Of a DNA stretch of 32,829 nt, positions 15,407 to 24,209 are shown in pieces (position 1 is the stretch's first letter; each line of letters begins with the position of its first letter). A program made the translations under genes and the position numbers. This DNA is from Verrucomicrobiaceae bacterium (GTDB taxonomy: Bacteria > Verrucomicrobiota > Verrucomicrobiia > Verrucomicrobiales > Verrucomicrobiaceae). The DNA lies in NCBI GenBank assembly GCA_016795375.1, contig JAEUHJ010000052.1, positions 1 through 32,829 of the forward strand, read 5' to 3'. The notes beneath the pieces were generated by a model. That model was not told where the DNA came from and did no database searches. It saw only the letters and a program-made list of their open reading frames with translations.

Positions 15407-16804
15407 CTACGGAACAGAATGAAAACGGATGGTCTCGATCACGGTTTCCGGTGACTTCCGGGTGCGCACGATGACTTGAGCCCAGGCGACTTCCGCAGTG
15501 CCGGTGATGCGAAGTTCCGGGCTGCCGGGCGTGAGCGCGGCGGATTCGCCCGGCGGTGACTCATAAACCGGCCTGGCTTTGGTGCGGATGAAGATTTGAA
15601 CATCTTCGCCGCTGGCCGCAGCGTCTTGCCACTGCGCGGAGAGTTGATAGGTGATGCCTTTGACGAGGGGAATCCACTCGCCCTCCCAGTCGATCTGCGG
15701 ACTGGCGCCGGCGAGGCGCGCGGGAGGCTTGCGGCGGTTCCAGTGATCAAAACCCTCCGCTGAAACCCAGCGGAGCTGGAAGGCCGGATTGCGAATCAGA
15801 TTGCCTGCGGTGTCTTTGCTGATGTCCAAAGAGTCGAGCCTCATCGCGGCACCAGCGGCGAGTTTCACGGGTGGCAGTTCCATCACCCGTCCGGGTGTTG
15901 AAATCACCGGACGAAATTCGACGGCGGGCAGATGATGAAACGCGAAACTGCCGCCAGCTTCTGAAAGCGTGGAGAAGGTCGTCCCGGCGAGCACGATTTT
16001 CACCGGCAGACGCGACAGCGTGGGATGATTGGTTTTCGGCGCGATGATCTGGCCGGAGAGACTGGCATCGCCGATGCTCCTCGCGGCGAGAACTCCCAGC
16101 GTGTGCAGCAGGTCGGCGGTCACACGCGTGGTTTCGAGCGCGCTCTCCAGCACGACGGGTTCGACGAGAGCACGGCGGTCGCCATCGACGTCCGCGCGGC
16201 AGCGTTCGGCACGCTGCTTTGAAAATTCGATGAGGCCCTCCATGCGCCGGATGAATCCGGCCTCCGCAGCCGCGTCGTCCATGCCGAGAAGCTGCGGTTT
16301 GTAACCCGGGATGTGGATGAGCTTCGCATCCAGCCAATTTTCCATCTTCGAGTGTGTCGGGCCGAGGATTCCGAGCGCGTGCGGCGGCGACCCGGTGTCG
16401 GTGGTGAAGTGAATCAACGAGCCGATCCAGCGCGCGGCATTGCGCGGCGACTCGGTGCGCAGCGCCTGCAATGCCCTGCGGAAGTAGGGCGCATAGGTCT
16501 GCCGCACCTCGGGACAGATATGCTGGAAGTGCTTTGCGGCCGCGGGGAAGATCAGCACGTCATCGGAGTAGAACACCTCATCAGCCCGCACGAGCAACTG
16601 CTGCCGCCAGTCGGCCATCCACACATATTGCGCGAGGCATTTCGTGTCCGCGCCGAGGTGCTTCGCCAGCGGGTCGCCCGGCCCCATCGCATCCAGAGCC
16701 GCCTGCGCGATCTCCGTGTGCGGCCCCCAGGCGAGGGCGGTGGTGGTGCATAGCACGAAGCAGGCAAGTCGAAGCATGAGACTTGAGAGGAATGCTGGAA
16801 TCAT
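15407..16804 (-). CDS. Exported zinc-dependent phospholipase C / S1-P1 nuclease-like protein with C-terminal beta domains
   Basis: 465 residues from the ATG at 16804 (a start at 16777 giving MLRLACFVLCTTTALA is equally good). The signal peptide would be cut just before WGPHTEIAQAALDAMG; zinc phospholipase C and P1 nuclease enzymes use exactly such an N-terminal Trp and following His as zinc ligands. Further His/Asp-rich segments follow: WMADWRQQ, the AARWIGSLIHFTTDTGSPPHA helix with its H-x3-D, and HSKMENWLDAKLIH. From about residue 270 the protein continues into a carboxypeptidase-regulatory-like beta segment (LAGTTFSTLSEAGGSFAFHHLP). A second sandwich from NLIRNPAFQLRW to the C-terminus resembles a carbohydrate-binding module. 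Open frame upstream of 16804 overlaps recJ and is not used. The exact substrate, lipid or nucleic acid, is not resolved. Confidence 0.8.
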   Translation of the reverse strand: MIPAFLSSLMLRLACFVLCTTTALAWGPHTEIAQAALDAMGPGDPLAKHLGADTKCLAQYVWMADWRQQLLVRADEVFYSDDVLIFPAAAKHFQHICPEVRQTYAPYFRRALQALRTESPRNAARWIGSLIHFTTDTGSPPHALGILGPTHSKMENWLDAKLIHIPGYKPQLLGMDDAAAEAGFIRRMEGLIEFSKQRAERCRADVDGDRRALVEPVVLESALETTRVTADLLHTLGVLAARSIGDASLSGQIIAPKTNHPTLSRLPVKIVLAGTTFSTLSEAGGSFAFHHLPAVEFRPVISTPGRVMELPPVKLAAGAAMRLDSLDISKDTAGNLIRNPAFQLRWVSAEGFDHWNRRKPPARLAGASPQIDWEGEWIPLVKGITYQLSAQWQDAAASGEDVQIFIRTKARPVYESPPGESAALTPGSPELRITGTAEVAWAQVIVRTRKSPETVIETIRFHSVP

Positions 16805-16901
16805 GGGAGCTGTCTGTAGAATACGCCGCAACTTCGCCGACCACACAGGCACGATGGTTTTTGCCGCTCCCGGCATGATCGCGGCACGCCGGGGATGATG
16901 C

Positions 16902-18617
16902 TCATTCCGCCATCCGCACCGCTTCCAACGTGAGCTGCCACTGCTCCTGGCCGCGGAACCAGCCGCGCTGCACGCGCATGGCCACGTCCCACGGGGCGGG
17001 CGGGAGGTTGCCGACCGGCGCGTTGAACCAGCGGGCTTCCATGGACGCGCCATCCTGCATGAGCATGATGCGGAGGTGCTTTTCCTTCATCACGCGGCCC
17101 GGCAGCCGCGGATTCACGCGACGGCATAGAAAGAGTGGTTCGGGGTTCTTCTGACCAAAAGGCTCCAGCAGCTTGTAGCTCTCAAAGAAATTCAGCGACA
17201 GGTCGCGCAGCATCACCTCGGCGTCGAGTTCGAGCACCGGCGTCATCGCCTCCTTGCTCAGCGCCTCCCTGGCAGCGGCGGCGAAAGCCTCGCGAAACGC
17301 GTCCAGTTTTGTTTCGGCAACCGAAATACCGGCCGCCATCGCATGTCCGCCGCCGCCGAGAAGATGGTCGCGGCAGATGTCGATGGCCTCGACGAGCGAA
17401 AAACCGGGGATGCTGCGCCCGCTGCCCTTGCCGATGCCGTTCTCATCGAACGACACGAGGATCGTCGGCCGATGACACAGGCGCGAGATGCGCGACGCCA
17501 CGATGCCGATCACTCCGGGATGCCATTTGCGCGAACCGAGCACGATGGCGGAGACTTTCTCAATGTCGCCGAGGCCGGCGAGCATCACCTCGGCATCGGC
17601 ATGCACCTGCTGCTCCACGCTCTGCCTGTCCTTGTTGTGCACCTCCAGCAACGCGGCCAGCATGGCCGCTTCCCCTGGATCTTCGGACAAAAGGAGCTGC
17701 AGGGCCGTCGCGGCGGTGTCGAGCCGGCCTGCCGCGTTCAGGCGCGGCCCCAGGCGGAAGCCGACGTGATGCGTCTGCACCAGTCCTTCGACGCCGGAGG
17801 CTTGTTTGAGCGCCATCAAGCCGGGACGTGTCGTTTGCGCCAGCGCCTCGAGTCCGCGCCGCACCAGCAGGCGGTTCTCATCCACCAGCGGCACCAGATC
17901 GGCCACGGTCCCCAGCGCCACGAGGTCGAGCGTCTCCTTCAAATCGTAGCCCTCGACCATCCGCGCCTTCAACAGCGCGTGGGAGACTTTGAAAACGAGC
18001 CCGGCGGTGCAGAAATAATGATGCGATTCACCGAGCTTCGGATTCACCAGCGCAAGGCAGTCCGGGCGGCCGAGCGGTGACAGTTCGTGATGATCGATGA
18101 TCACACAGTCCACGCCATCCTCACGCAGCTTCGCCACCTCTCCGAGCGAGGTCGTGCCGCAGTCGAGCGCGATGAGCAGATCTGGCTTTCCAAACTGCTC
18201 ATGGCATCTGGCGATGCCGTCGTGACTCAGTCCGTAGCCCTCCTCCATGCGCGTCGGCAGGAACAAGTGCGTGTCGAGGCCGTAGGCTTTCAAAATGAGA
18301 TGCATCAGCGCCATCGACGTCACACCATCGACATCATAATCACCGTAGAGCACGACGCTCTCCTTGCGGTCCACCGCGAGGAGAATGCGCTCCACCGCCG
18401 CCTTCATCTCCGGCAGCACGGTCGGATCACCGAGGGTGGCGAGTTTTGGCACCAGGAAATCACGCACCTGCTCCACCGTGGTGAAGCCGCGCTGCGTCAG
18501 CAGTTGTGCCATGAGCGGTGAAAGGCCCGTGTCCGCCGCCAGCTCGGCGGCACCCTCCACGGCAGGCTTCAGCAGCCAGCGCGGCGGGCGGATTGAGACG
18601 GGGGCGGATTCGGACAT
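16902..18617 (-). CDS. recJ: Single-stranded-DNA-specific exonuclease RecJ
   Basis: 571 residues from the ATG at 18617; in-frame extension to 18695 would overlap the divergent gene and lacks conservation-like content. RecJ degrades single-stranded DNA 5' to 3' in recombination and mismatch repair. DHH-family motifs are intact: D93-Y-D-V-D-G98, Asp152 in LDCGTTS, D175-H-H177, and ALGTVADLVPL. The DHHA1 motif GGGGHAMAAG sits at 421-430, and a C-terminal OB-like domain contains LEPFGQKNPEPLF and MEARWFN. Length fits the family. It lies between exported genes but is cytoplasmic; the 76-base gap to the divergent DUF3592 gene probably holds both promoters. Confidence 0.97.
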   Translation of the reverse strand: MSESAPVSIRPPRWLLKPAVEGAAELAADTGLSPLMAQLLTQRGFTTVEQVRDFLVPKLATLGDPTVLPEMKAAVERILLAVDRKESVVLYGDYDVDGVTSMALMHLILKAYGLDTHLFLPTRMEEGYGLSHDGIARCHEQFGKPDLLIALDCGTTSLGEVAKLREDGVDCVIIDHHELSPLGRPDCLALVNPKLGESHHYFCTAGLVFKVSHALLKARMVEGYDLKETLDLVALGTVADLVPLVDENRLLVRRGLEALAQTTRPGLMALKQASGVEGLVQTHHVGFRLGPRLNAAGRLDTAATALQLLLSEDPGEAAMLAALLEVHNKDRQSVEQQVHADAEVMLAGLGDIEKVSAIVLGSRKWHPGVIGIVASRISRLCHRPTILVSFDENGIGKGSGRSIPGFSLVEAIDICRDHLLGGGGHAMAAGISVAETKLDAFREAFAAAAREALSKEAMTPVLELDAEVMLRDLSLNFFESYKLLEPFGQKNPEPLFLCRRVNPRLPGRVMKEKHLRIMLMQDGASMEARWFNAPVGNLPPAPWDVAMRVQRGWFRGQEQWQLTLEAVRMAE

Positions 18618-18693
18618 GCGGAGGTTTGCGCCGACGGCGCGTTTCTGTATGGAACACGCGTGAAGCGGAGTCAAACCGCGCTTCCAGCGTCGC

Positions 18694-19197
18694 ATGCCAT
18701 CATCTCAGTCACACTCCCCGAAATCCGGCCGCCTGTGGCTTGGCATGATGGGCGTGTTTCTCATCATCGTCGGGGTGTTTTTCACCTGGCGTCTGTGGCT
18801 GTCTTATGAAAAGGCGCGGGTCACACGCGGCTGGACTCCGGTGCCGTGCCGCATCGTCTCATCCCGCGTCGTCAGCGAACGTCCGACGCCGGGTTCCGAC
18901 AACGCACATCGCGCCGAGGTTCGCTACGAGTACGAAATCAACGGCTTGAAGCACGGCGGCGCGCGCATCCGCCGGGTCGAGGCCGCGCCGACGCGGCACC
19001 TTGATGCAGCTCATGAAACACAGATCCAGTATCCTCCGGGATCCATGCGAACCTGCTTTGTGAATCCCGCGAACCCGGACGAGGCCGTCCTGGAGCATTC
19101 CACACGCGCCGCGCTTTACTCGATCTGGTTTCCGCTGATCTTCGTCACCGGAGGCATCGGCATGTTGCGCGGAGCCTCACGGCGCGCGCCACGATGA
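18694..19197 (+). CDS. DUF3592 membrane protein
   Basis: 167 residues with two hydrophobic segments, at about 13-35 (GRLWLGMMGVFLIIVGVFF) and 141-162 (LYSIWFPLIFVTGGIGM). Between them is a soluble domain with TPVPCRIVSSRVVSE, EVRYEYEINGLKHGGARI and TCFVNPANPDEAVLE. This is the standard DUF3592 layout; the function is unknown and the middle domain is probably extracytoplasmic. It is divergent from recJ and its last 21 bases overlap the 3' end of the convergent sulfatase gene. Confidence 0.9.
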   Translation: MPSSQSHSPKSGRLWLGMMGVFLIIVGVFFTWRLWLSYEKARVTRGWTPVPCRIVSSRVVSERPTPGSDNAHRAEVRYEYEINGLKHGGARIRRVEAAPTRHLDAAHETQIQYPPGSMRTCFVNPANPDEAVLEHSTRAALYSIWFPLIFVTGGIGMLRGASRRAPR

Positions 19198-20610
19198 CCG
19201 CATGAGTTTTTCCAGCTCCGCCACGATCCCGGGTTTCTCAGCCGCCAGATTCCTCTCCTCTCCGCTGTCGGTTTCGAGGTTGTGGAGCAGTTTTTCGAGC
19301 GGTCTGGCCTTCGCCGTGCCTTTCATGCTTTTTGCCCCGCCGCCTGTGTTGAGGTAAATCAGCTTCCAAGGCCACTTCAGCACCGCGCGCTTGCCGCCCT
19401 GCTCGTTGAAGTCCCAGAACAGATGCGAGTGCTGCTTCTGCCCGCCCTGGCCGAGCAGAGTCGGCGCATACGAGATGCCGTCCGTCTCCGCCGTCAGCTT
19501 CGTGCCACTCAGTTCGGCCACCGTGGGCAGCAAGTCCTGGAATCCGCCCACATGCTCGCTCACCGCGCCTGCTTTCACCTTGCCGGGCCACCAGGCGATG
19601 AACGGCACGCGGATGCCGCCATCGGTCATGTCGCGCTTGATTCCTTTGAAGCCGCCATTGCTGTCGAAGAAGTCGCTCTTGTGACCGCCCTCCTGATGCG
19701 GGCCGTTGTCGCTCGCGAACATCACCAGCGTGTTTTCGGCAATACCGAGCTCCCTCAACCGCGCGGTGACGCGACCTACTTCATTGTCGAGGAAACGGAT
19801 GAACTGTGCGAACCCCTTCTCCGCGTCCGGCCAGTTCCTATCCTTGAATTCGCCATAACCTGGACACTCCATGCCGTGGCCGAGGGGAGACCCCTTTCCC
19901 GCCTCGTTGTTCGTGTGCGGGATGTTCAGCGCGTAGTAGAGGAAGAACGGCTGCTTCGCCCGCGCGCGCTCGCCGAGGTAACGCTGCACATCGTCCGCCA
20001 GAAGTTGCGGCACCCATTTCTTGCGTCCGTCCGGCGGCGCCACGCCGGTGCCGGCGAGGTCGCTGCCCTGGTAATCCTGCACATTCTTGGACGAGCCTTC
20101 GATCACCGTGTTCGGCAGATCGACTGCCTTGCCGTCCCTGATCAGCGCCTTGGTGTAGAAATTGTGCGCGTGGCTGGTGCCGACGTAGCCGAAGAATTCG
20201 TCAAAGCCCTTCCGCTGCGGATCATCCAGCGGCAGCGGCTTGCCGAGGCCGAATTTGCCGATGCATGCCGTGTGATAGCCCGCGCCCCGCAGCAGATTCG
20301 GCACCGTCACGTCGCCATCCGGGATGATCCATGGATCGTTGCCGCGCACACGGCAATGCCCCGTGTGCAATCCCGTCATCAGCACGCAGCGCGACGGCGC
20401 GCACACCGTGCTGCCCGCATAATGCCGTGTGAATTTCATCCCCTCCGCCGCCAGCCTGTCGATGTTCGGCGTCGTCAGTGTCTTCTGCCCATAGCAGCCC
20501 AGATCACCATAGCCGAGGTCGTCAGCCAGGATGTAGATGATGTTCGGCGTGTCTGCCGCCAGAGCGGACAAAGCGAGGAGGGCGGACACAAGGGGGCAAA
20601 ACAGCTTCAT
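19177..20610 (-). CDS. Exported sulfatase (arylsulfatase type, CxPSR)
   Basis: 477 residues from the ATG at 20610, which gives the signal peptide MKLFCPLVSALLALSALAA; the frame extends eight codons further to 20634. It is a type I sulfatase: metal-binding Asp30-Asp31 in LADDLGYGDLGCYG, the C70-A-P-S-R74 sequence in which Cys is converted to formylglycine by a maturase, and KFGLGKP, FASDNGPHQEGGHKSDFF, and the C-terminal WKLIYLN. Sulfatases are numerous in PVC bacteria that use sulfated polysaccharides. The maturase is not in the window. The C-terminus is slightly overlapped by the DUF3592 gene. Substrate cannot be read from sequence. Confidence 0.96.
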   Translation of the reverse strand: MKLFCPLVSALLALSALAADTPNIIYILADDLGYGDLGCYGQKTLTTPNIDRLAAEGMKFTRHYAGSTVCAPSRCVLMTGLHTGHCRVRGNDPWIIPDGDVTVPNLLRGAGYHTACIGKFGLGKPLPLDDPQRKGFDEFFGYVGTSHAHNFYTKALIRDGKAVDLPNTVIEGSSKNVQDYQGSDLAGTGVAPPDGRKKWVPQLLADDVQRYLGERARAKQPFFLYYALNIPHTNNEAGKGSPLGHGMECPGYGEFKDRNWPDAEKGFAQFIRFLDNEVGRVTARLRELGIAENTLVMFASDNGPHQEGGHKSDFFDSNGGFKGIKRDMTDGGIRVPFIAWWPGKVKAGAVSEHVGGFQDLLPTVAELSGTKLTAETDGISYAPTLLGQGGQKQHSHLFWDFNEQGGKRAVLKWPWKLIYLNTGGGAKSMKGTAKARPLEKLLHNLETDSGEERNLAAEKPGIVAELEKLMRSSWRAP

Positions 20611-20703
20611 GGAACCCACGAAACGCGGAATCATGCTCCAAGCTTCAATAAATGCGGCTTCCAGCCTCCATGCTGCCGACGCATCACCAGCATGGTTTCC
20701 CCG

Positions 20704-21351
20704 TCAGCCGTCCGCCTTCTTCCATTCCTCGCCTTCCTCGTCGTCATCATCGCCGCGGAAGCCGTCGTCATATTCCTCATCATCCCCGGCACCCTCGATG
20801 CCCGCGATGGTGTTGATCTCCTCGTCGCTGATTTCCTCAAGCTCGCCGTCGTCATCATCTTCCTCCCCGGAGGATTCGGCCGCCTCGGCCTTCTGCTGCT
20901 CCTCCAGGCCGCGCTTTTCGATCTGCGCGAGTGTTTCGCTCACGTCCTCGACCGCGTCCCAGACTTGCCGCGCCACAAAGACCGGCGCGCCCTGCTGCAC
21001 GGCCATGGCGATGCTGTCGCTGGGGCGGGCGTCGAGCTCGATGACCTTGCGCGTCGTGTGCAGCTCGTTCTCGGCGGAGATGATGAGCCGCGCGTGGAAG
21101 ACGCTGCCGTTGATGTGGTTGATGATGATGCGCTCCACCTTCGCGCCGAAGGCCATGAGCAGGTGGCCGACGAGATCGTGCGTGAGCGGCCGCTCCTTGG
21201 ACACGCCGCGCATGAACATGGAGATCGCCGTGCCGACGGCCTCGTCGATGTAGATGACGAACACCTTCTCCTCATTGCCAAGGAACACGGCGAAGCTGCC
21301 CTCCAGCGGCAGCACCGCGCGCACCTGCACTTCGATGACATCCTTGTTCAT
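20704..21351 (-). CDS. Bifunctional nuclease (BFN/DUF151) domain protein with acidic tail
   Basis: 215 residues. Residues 1-140 form the DUF151/BFN domain: VRAVLPLEGSFAVFLGNEEK, VFVIYIDEAVGTAI, RPLTHDLVGHLLMAFGAKVERIIINHI, and LDARPSDSIAMAVQQGAPVFV. Plant members have DNase and RNase activity, while most bacterial members are uncharacterised. From about 150 to the end the protein is strongly acidic (runs of Asp and Glu such as GEEDDDDGELEE and RGDDDDEEGEEW), probably disordered. The tail is compositionally striking but similar acidic tails occur in homologues. It is 93 bases upstream of the sulfatase gene and 56 bases downstream of the carbonic-anhydrase-like gene. Confidence 0.93.
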   Translation of the reverse strand: MNKDVIEVQVRAVLPLEGSFAVFLGNEEKVFVIYIDEAVGTAISMFMRGVSKERPLTHDLVGHLLMAFGAKVERIIINHINGSVFHARLIISAENELHTTRKVIELDARPSDSIAMAVQQGAPVFVARQVWDAVEDVSETLAQIEKRGLEEQQKAEAAESSGEEDDDDGELEEISDEEINTIAGIEGAGDDEEYDDGFRGDDDDEEGEEWKKADG

Positions 21352-21407
21352 GGTTCTGGCAAACTAAACGCCGCGCATGGCCTGCTGGCAACCCGCGCCA
21401 TGCGATT

Positions 21408-21953
21408 TTATGCACCTCCCGGCACGCCTCCCGGCCCCAGTGCGAGGTAGCGCCGTGAAATCTCCACATATTTAAGCGCCAGCTTCGCATTCGCCAGCCG
21501 CTCGTCCGGGGAGAGCGCGCGCACCACACGCGCGGGCGATCCGACCACGAGCGATCCTTCCGGGATGATCATTCCCTTCGTGACCAGGCTGCCGGCGGCG
21601 ATGATGCTGCGCGGACCGACCTGCGCGCCGTCCATGATGATGGCGCCCATGCCCACGAGCACCTCATCACCCACGGTGCAGGCATGCACCACGGCCCGGT
21701 GCCCCACGCTCACGCGCTCGCCTAGCACGCAGGCGAAATCATCGCTCACATGCAGCACACTGCCGTCCTGCACGTTGCTCTGCGGGCCGACGATGACGCG
21801 GTTGATGTCCCCGCGCAGCACCGCGCCGTACCAGGCGCTGGACTGCGCGCCCATCTCCACCGCGCCGGCCACCACGGCGCCGGGCGCGATGAACACGTCC
21901 TCCGCGAGAGCGGGTTTCTCACCAGGAATCAAGAATCTTTTCAATGCGGTCAT
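21408..21953 (-). CDS. Gamma-carbonic-anhydrase-like left-handed beta-helix protein
   Basis: 181 residues made of hexapeptide repeats (left-handed beta helix) with the gamma-CA signature RGDINRVIVGPQSNVQDGSVLHV. Three zinc-ligand histidines are in the expected places: His68 in SVLHV, His85 in VGHRAVVH and His90. The C-terminal SRRYLALGPGG helix matches the YrdA/PaaY/CaiE group. Such proteins reversibly hydrate CO2 or act as thioesterases or acyltransferases; most are untested, so carbonic anhydrase is a family label. The gene is divergent from HU with about 120 bases between the starts. Confidence 0.93.
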   Translation of the reverse strand: MTALKRFLIPGEKPALAEDVFIAPGAVVAGAVEMGAQSSAWYGAVLRGDINRVIVGPQSNVQDGSVLHVSDDFACVLGERVSVGHRAVVHACTVGDEVLVGMGAIIMDGAQVGPRSIIAAGSLVTKGMIIPEGSLVVGSPARVVRALSPDERLANAKLALKYVEISRRYLALGPGGVPGGA

Positions 21954-22072
21954 TTTTTCTGACAGCGGTTTTGTGTTTGAGAATCGCGGCGGCCGACGCC
22001 ATAAAAAAGGGCCGCGCCGCCTTCAACCTGGAACGGAACCACGTTTTCACCAACAACGAATCCCATCCTCCC

Positions 22073-22351
22073 ATGAACAAAGCCCAGCTCACCGAAGAAA
22101 TTCAACAATTGCTCGGGGGGGACACCTCCAGACGCGCCGCCGGGGAGGCGCTCGACGCGGTGCTGCGGGCCATCACCCAGGGAGTGAGGAAACATGAGCG
22201 CGTGATGATCGTCGGCTTCGGCACCTTCAAGCTGGCGCACCGGAAGGAGCGCATGGGACGCAACCCGAAGAAACCGGAGATCGCGGTGAAAATTCCCGCC
22301 TCCAGCACCATGCGCTTCACTGCGGCGGAGATGCTGAAAAAAACACTCTGA
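22073..22351 (+). CDS. HU/IHF family DNA-binding protein
   Basis: 92 residues starting MNKAQLTEEIQQLLGG at 22073. The open frame continues upstream to 21944, but those 43 codons overlap the divergent gene and have no HU character. The family core is present: helical dimerisation part 1-40, VMIVGFGTFKLAHRKERMGRNP at about 44-65 including the beta-arm start, and a C-terminal helix ASSTMRFTAAEMLKK. It bends and compacts DNA as a dimer. The 119 bases upstream contain a GC-rich inverted segment around 21988-22021 but no confident promoter. It converges on the antitoxin gene ten bases away. Confidence 0.95.
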   Translation: MNKAQLTEEIQQLLGGDTSRRAAGEALDAVLRAITQGVRKHERVMIVGFGTFKLAHRKERMGRNPKKPEIAVKIPASSTMRFTAAEMLKKTL

Positions 22352-22361
22352 CGGGCCCGCC

Positions 22362-22658
22362 TCAGTCCTTCATCTCCTGCTCCATGCGCTCGCTGAGCCA
22401 CTGCTTGATCATGCTCTGGTAGTTCAGGTAGCGGCGGCGCGCCACACGCTTGATGCGGCTGAGCATGCGCGGGTCGAAGCGCAGCGTGATGGTGGTGGAC
22501 TCCCGCACATCCGCGCGGTGGATCGACGACTGCATCAGCCGCGCGTCGATCTGATGCGCCGCCCAGAAGCGCACCTCGGCCTCGTCGGATTCAAAGGCGG
22601 GCAGCTCCTTCCAGGCGCGGATCGGCTTCAAGTCGGCTGGGGAGGTGTCCATGGTCAT
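22362..22658 (-). CDS. CopG/BrnA-type antitoxin
   Basis: 98 residues. The segment AFESDEAEVRFWAAHQ followed by the ribbon-helix-helix block TTITLRFDPRMLSRIKRVARRRYLNYQSMIKQWLSERM (about 55-92) is typical of the CopG-type antitoxins paired with BrnT toxins. The beta-strand (TTITLRF) would bind DNA for autoregulation, and the N-terminal part would cover the toxin. It lies 13 bases downstream of the toxin gene, so the two are co-transcribed in the usual brnT-brnA order. Two ATGs two codons apart (22658, 22652) are possible starts. Confidence 0.88.
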   Translation of the reverse strand: MTMDTSPADLKPIRAWKELPAFESDEAEVRFWAAHQIDARLMQSSIHRADVRESTTITLRFDPRMLSRIKRVARRRYLNYQSMIKQWLSERMEQEMKD

Positions 22659-22671
22659 GTTGGGTTTGAAC

Positions 22672-22950
22672 TCAGATGTCCTCCGCTTTCTTGCGCTCGA
22701 AGAACTCGTGCTCCGACGACGTCATCAGCCGGGCGAAGATCACGCGGTATTTTTTCCCGTCCGTCCAGAAAACGCTGAAGACCGATTTACCCTGGAGCGA
22801 CTTGCCCAGGTTGTAGTAGCGGGCCTCCGCGTCATCGCTCTGGCCATCTGGCAGCAGCTTGATCGAAAACGGATCCTCAAACGACTCCTCGATATCCTTT
22901 GGCGGAAGTTGCGTCAGGTCAAAAGCAGCGCCGATCCAGTCGAAGTCCAT
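22672..22950 (-). CDS. BrnT-type toxin
   Basis: 92 residues with the BrnT pattern: MDFDW at the N-terminus, FEDPFSIKLLPDGQSDDAEARYYNLGKSLQGKSVFSVFWTDG in the middle, and YRVIFARLMTSSEHEFFERKK at the end. BrnT toxins have a RelE-like fold and act as ribonucleases that slow translation. The usual KKHG-VSF segment after the first strand is replaced by LTQLPPKDIEES, so this member is a little divergent. It is followed by its antitoxin and preceded 19 bases upstream by the glyoxalase-like gene on the same strand, so part of its transcription may be read-through. Confidence 0.85.
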   Translation of the reverse strand: MDFDWIGAAFDLTQLPPKDIEESFEDPFSIKLLPDGQSDDAEARYYNLGKSLQGKSVFSVFWTDGKKYRVIFARLMTSSEHEFFERKKAEDI

Positions 22951-22969
22951 GAAGTCGTGGTTGAGGGGA

Positions 22970-23347
22970 TTATTTCCGGTATTCGATCAGTTCTATCTCA
23001 TATCCCTCCGGAGCGTCAATAAAGGCGAACACGCCGCTGGAACTCGGCGTGGGGCCATCTGAGAGTGGAAACCCCAGCGCGGCGGAGTGTTTCGCGAACT
23101 CCTCGATGCTCTCCACCTCGAAGGCAAGGTGTGTCAGGTCGCTGCAAAACGACACCTGGCCGCTGGCCGGGTAGCTGCAGATCTCGATGAGCTCGTCGCT
23201 GTTCGGCGTCTGCAAAAAAACCAGCTCCGAACCGCGAGGCGACTTGTGCCGACGCACCTCCTTCAGGCCGAGCACCTGCGTGTAAAAGTTCACCGTCTTC
23301 TCGAGATCGTTCACCCGGTAGCGGGTGTGGAGGAGTTTTTTGACCAT
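22970..23347 (-). CDS. Glyoxalase I / VOC family protein
   Basis: 125 residues from the ATG at 23347 (MVKKLLHTRYRVNDLEKTVNFY). Upstream in-frame codons to 23488 overlap the divergent SDR gene and are not used. It has the paired beta-alpha-beta-beta-beta modules of lactoylglutathione lyase with four plausible metal ligands, His7, Glu55, His73 and Glu119, in nearly the same positions as in E. coli GloA. The closing APEGYEIELIEY is the family's usual end. Detoxification of methylglyoxal is likely; other VOC activities are possible. It is divergent from the SDR gene (100 bases between starts). Confidence 0.9.
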   Translation of the reverse strand: MVKKLLHTRYRVNDLEKTVNFYTQVLGLKEVRRHKSPRGSELVFLQTPNSDELIEICSYPASGQVSFCSDLTHLAFEVESIEEFAKHSAALGFPLSDGPTPSSSGVFAFIDAPEGYEIELIEYRK

Positions 23348-23447
23348 GACTGGCCACCTTATGCCACAGCCCGCCTGTGGAGGCAAATGATCCTCCGTGA
23401 GGCGGAAAACTTGATCTTGCCATGATCGTCCCGTAAAACCGTCGCGC

Positions 23448-24206
23448 ATGATTCCCATCGATCTCAAAGACAAAGTCGCCCTCATCACCGGCGCGTCTCA
23501 AGGCATCGGCGCGCAGGTCGCCAGGACGTTTCACCAGGCAGGTGCCAGCGTCGTGCTCAATCACCTCGGCACACCCGGAACGACGGCGGATGCCCAGAAG
23601 CTCGCCGACGAACTCAATCTCGCCCGCACCGACAGCGCCAGCATCATCGCTGCCGATGTGGCGCAGCCGGAGCAGGTCAAAACGATGATGGGCGAGGTTC
23701 AGGCGCGGCATGGTGGCCTTGATTTCCTCGTCAACAATGCCGCCATCATCAAAGACCGCACCATCGCGAAGATGGGACTCGATGAGTGGGACGCCGTCAT
23801 CGACGTGAACCTCTCCGGCGTGTTTTACTGCTGCAAATACGCGCTCGAAATCATGCGTGACCACGGTGCCATCGTCAGCTTCGGCAGCATTGCTGCCATC
23901 CAGGGCTTCTTCGGCCAGGCGAACTACGCCGCCGCGAAATCCGGCGTCCAGTCCATGATGCGCGTCCTCAGCCGCGAGGCCGCGCGCAAGCAGATCCGCG
24001 CCAACGCCATCGCTCCCGGCGTCATCGACACCGCCATGGCCGCCACGATTCCGCAGAACGTGCGCGACGAGATGCTCAAGAACGTTCCCCTCGCCCGCTT
24101 CGGCACGACGGAGGAAGTCGCGAACGTCGTTCTCTTCCTCTGCTCGCCGCTGGCCAGCTATGTCACGGGACAAACAATCGAAATCAACGGCGGCTGGAGA
24201 GGCTGA
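23448..24206 (+). CDS. Short-chain dehydrogenase/reductase, FabG/PhaB-like
   Basis: 252 residues of the classical SDR family. The NAD(P)-binding motif T14-G-A-S-Q-G-I-G21, NNAA at 96-99, Asn121, catalytic Ser147, Tyr160 and Lys164 (YAAAKSG) are all present, and the C-terminus ends VTGQTIEINGGWRG. Similar enzymes reduce 3-oxoacyl-ACP or acetoacetyl-CoA. Its place just before a CoA-transferase and a thiolase suggests 3-hydroxyacyl-CoA/acetoacetyl-CoA metabolism. The complete gap to the next gene is filled by a hairpin repeat, so coordinated expression with that gene may be modulated. Confidence 0.93.
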   Translation: MIPIDLKDKVALITGASQGIGAQVARTFHQAGASVVLNHLGTPGTTADAQKLADELNLARTDSASIIAADVAQPEQVKTMMGEVQARHGGLDFLVNNAAIIKDRTIAKMGLDEWDAVIDVNLSGVFYCCKYALEIMRDHGAIVSFGSIAAIQGFFGQANYAAAKSGVQSMMRVLSREAARKQIRANAIAPGVIDTAMAATIPQNVRDEMLKNVPLARFGTTEEVANVVLFLCSPLASYVTGQTIEINGGWRG

Positions 24207-24209
24207 GAA

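Noticed and set aside
19282..21450. Plus-strand open frame of about 720 codons
   Set aside because: Runs antisense across the sulfatase and BFN genes and their gap; the protein has only Arg/Val/Leu-rich shadow composition.
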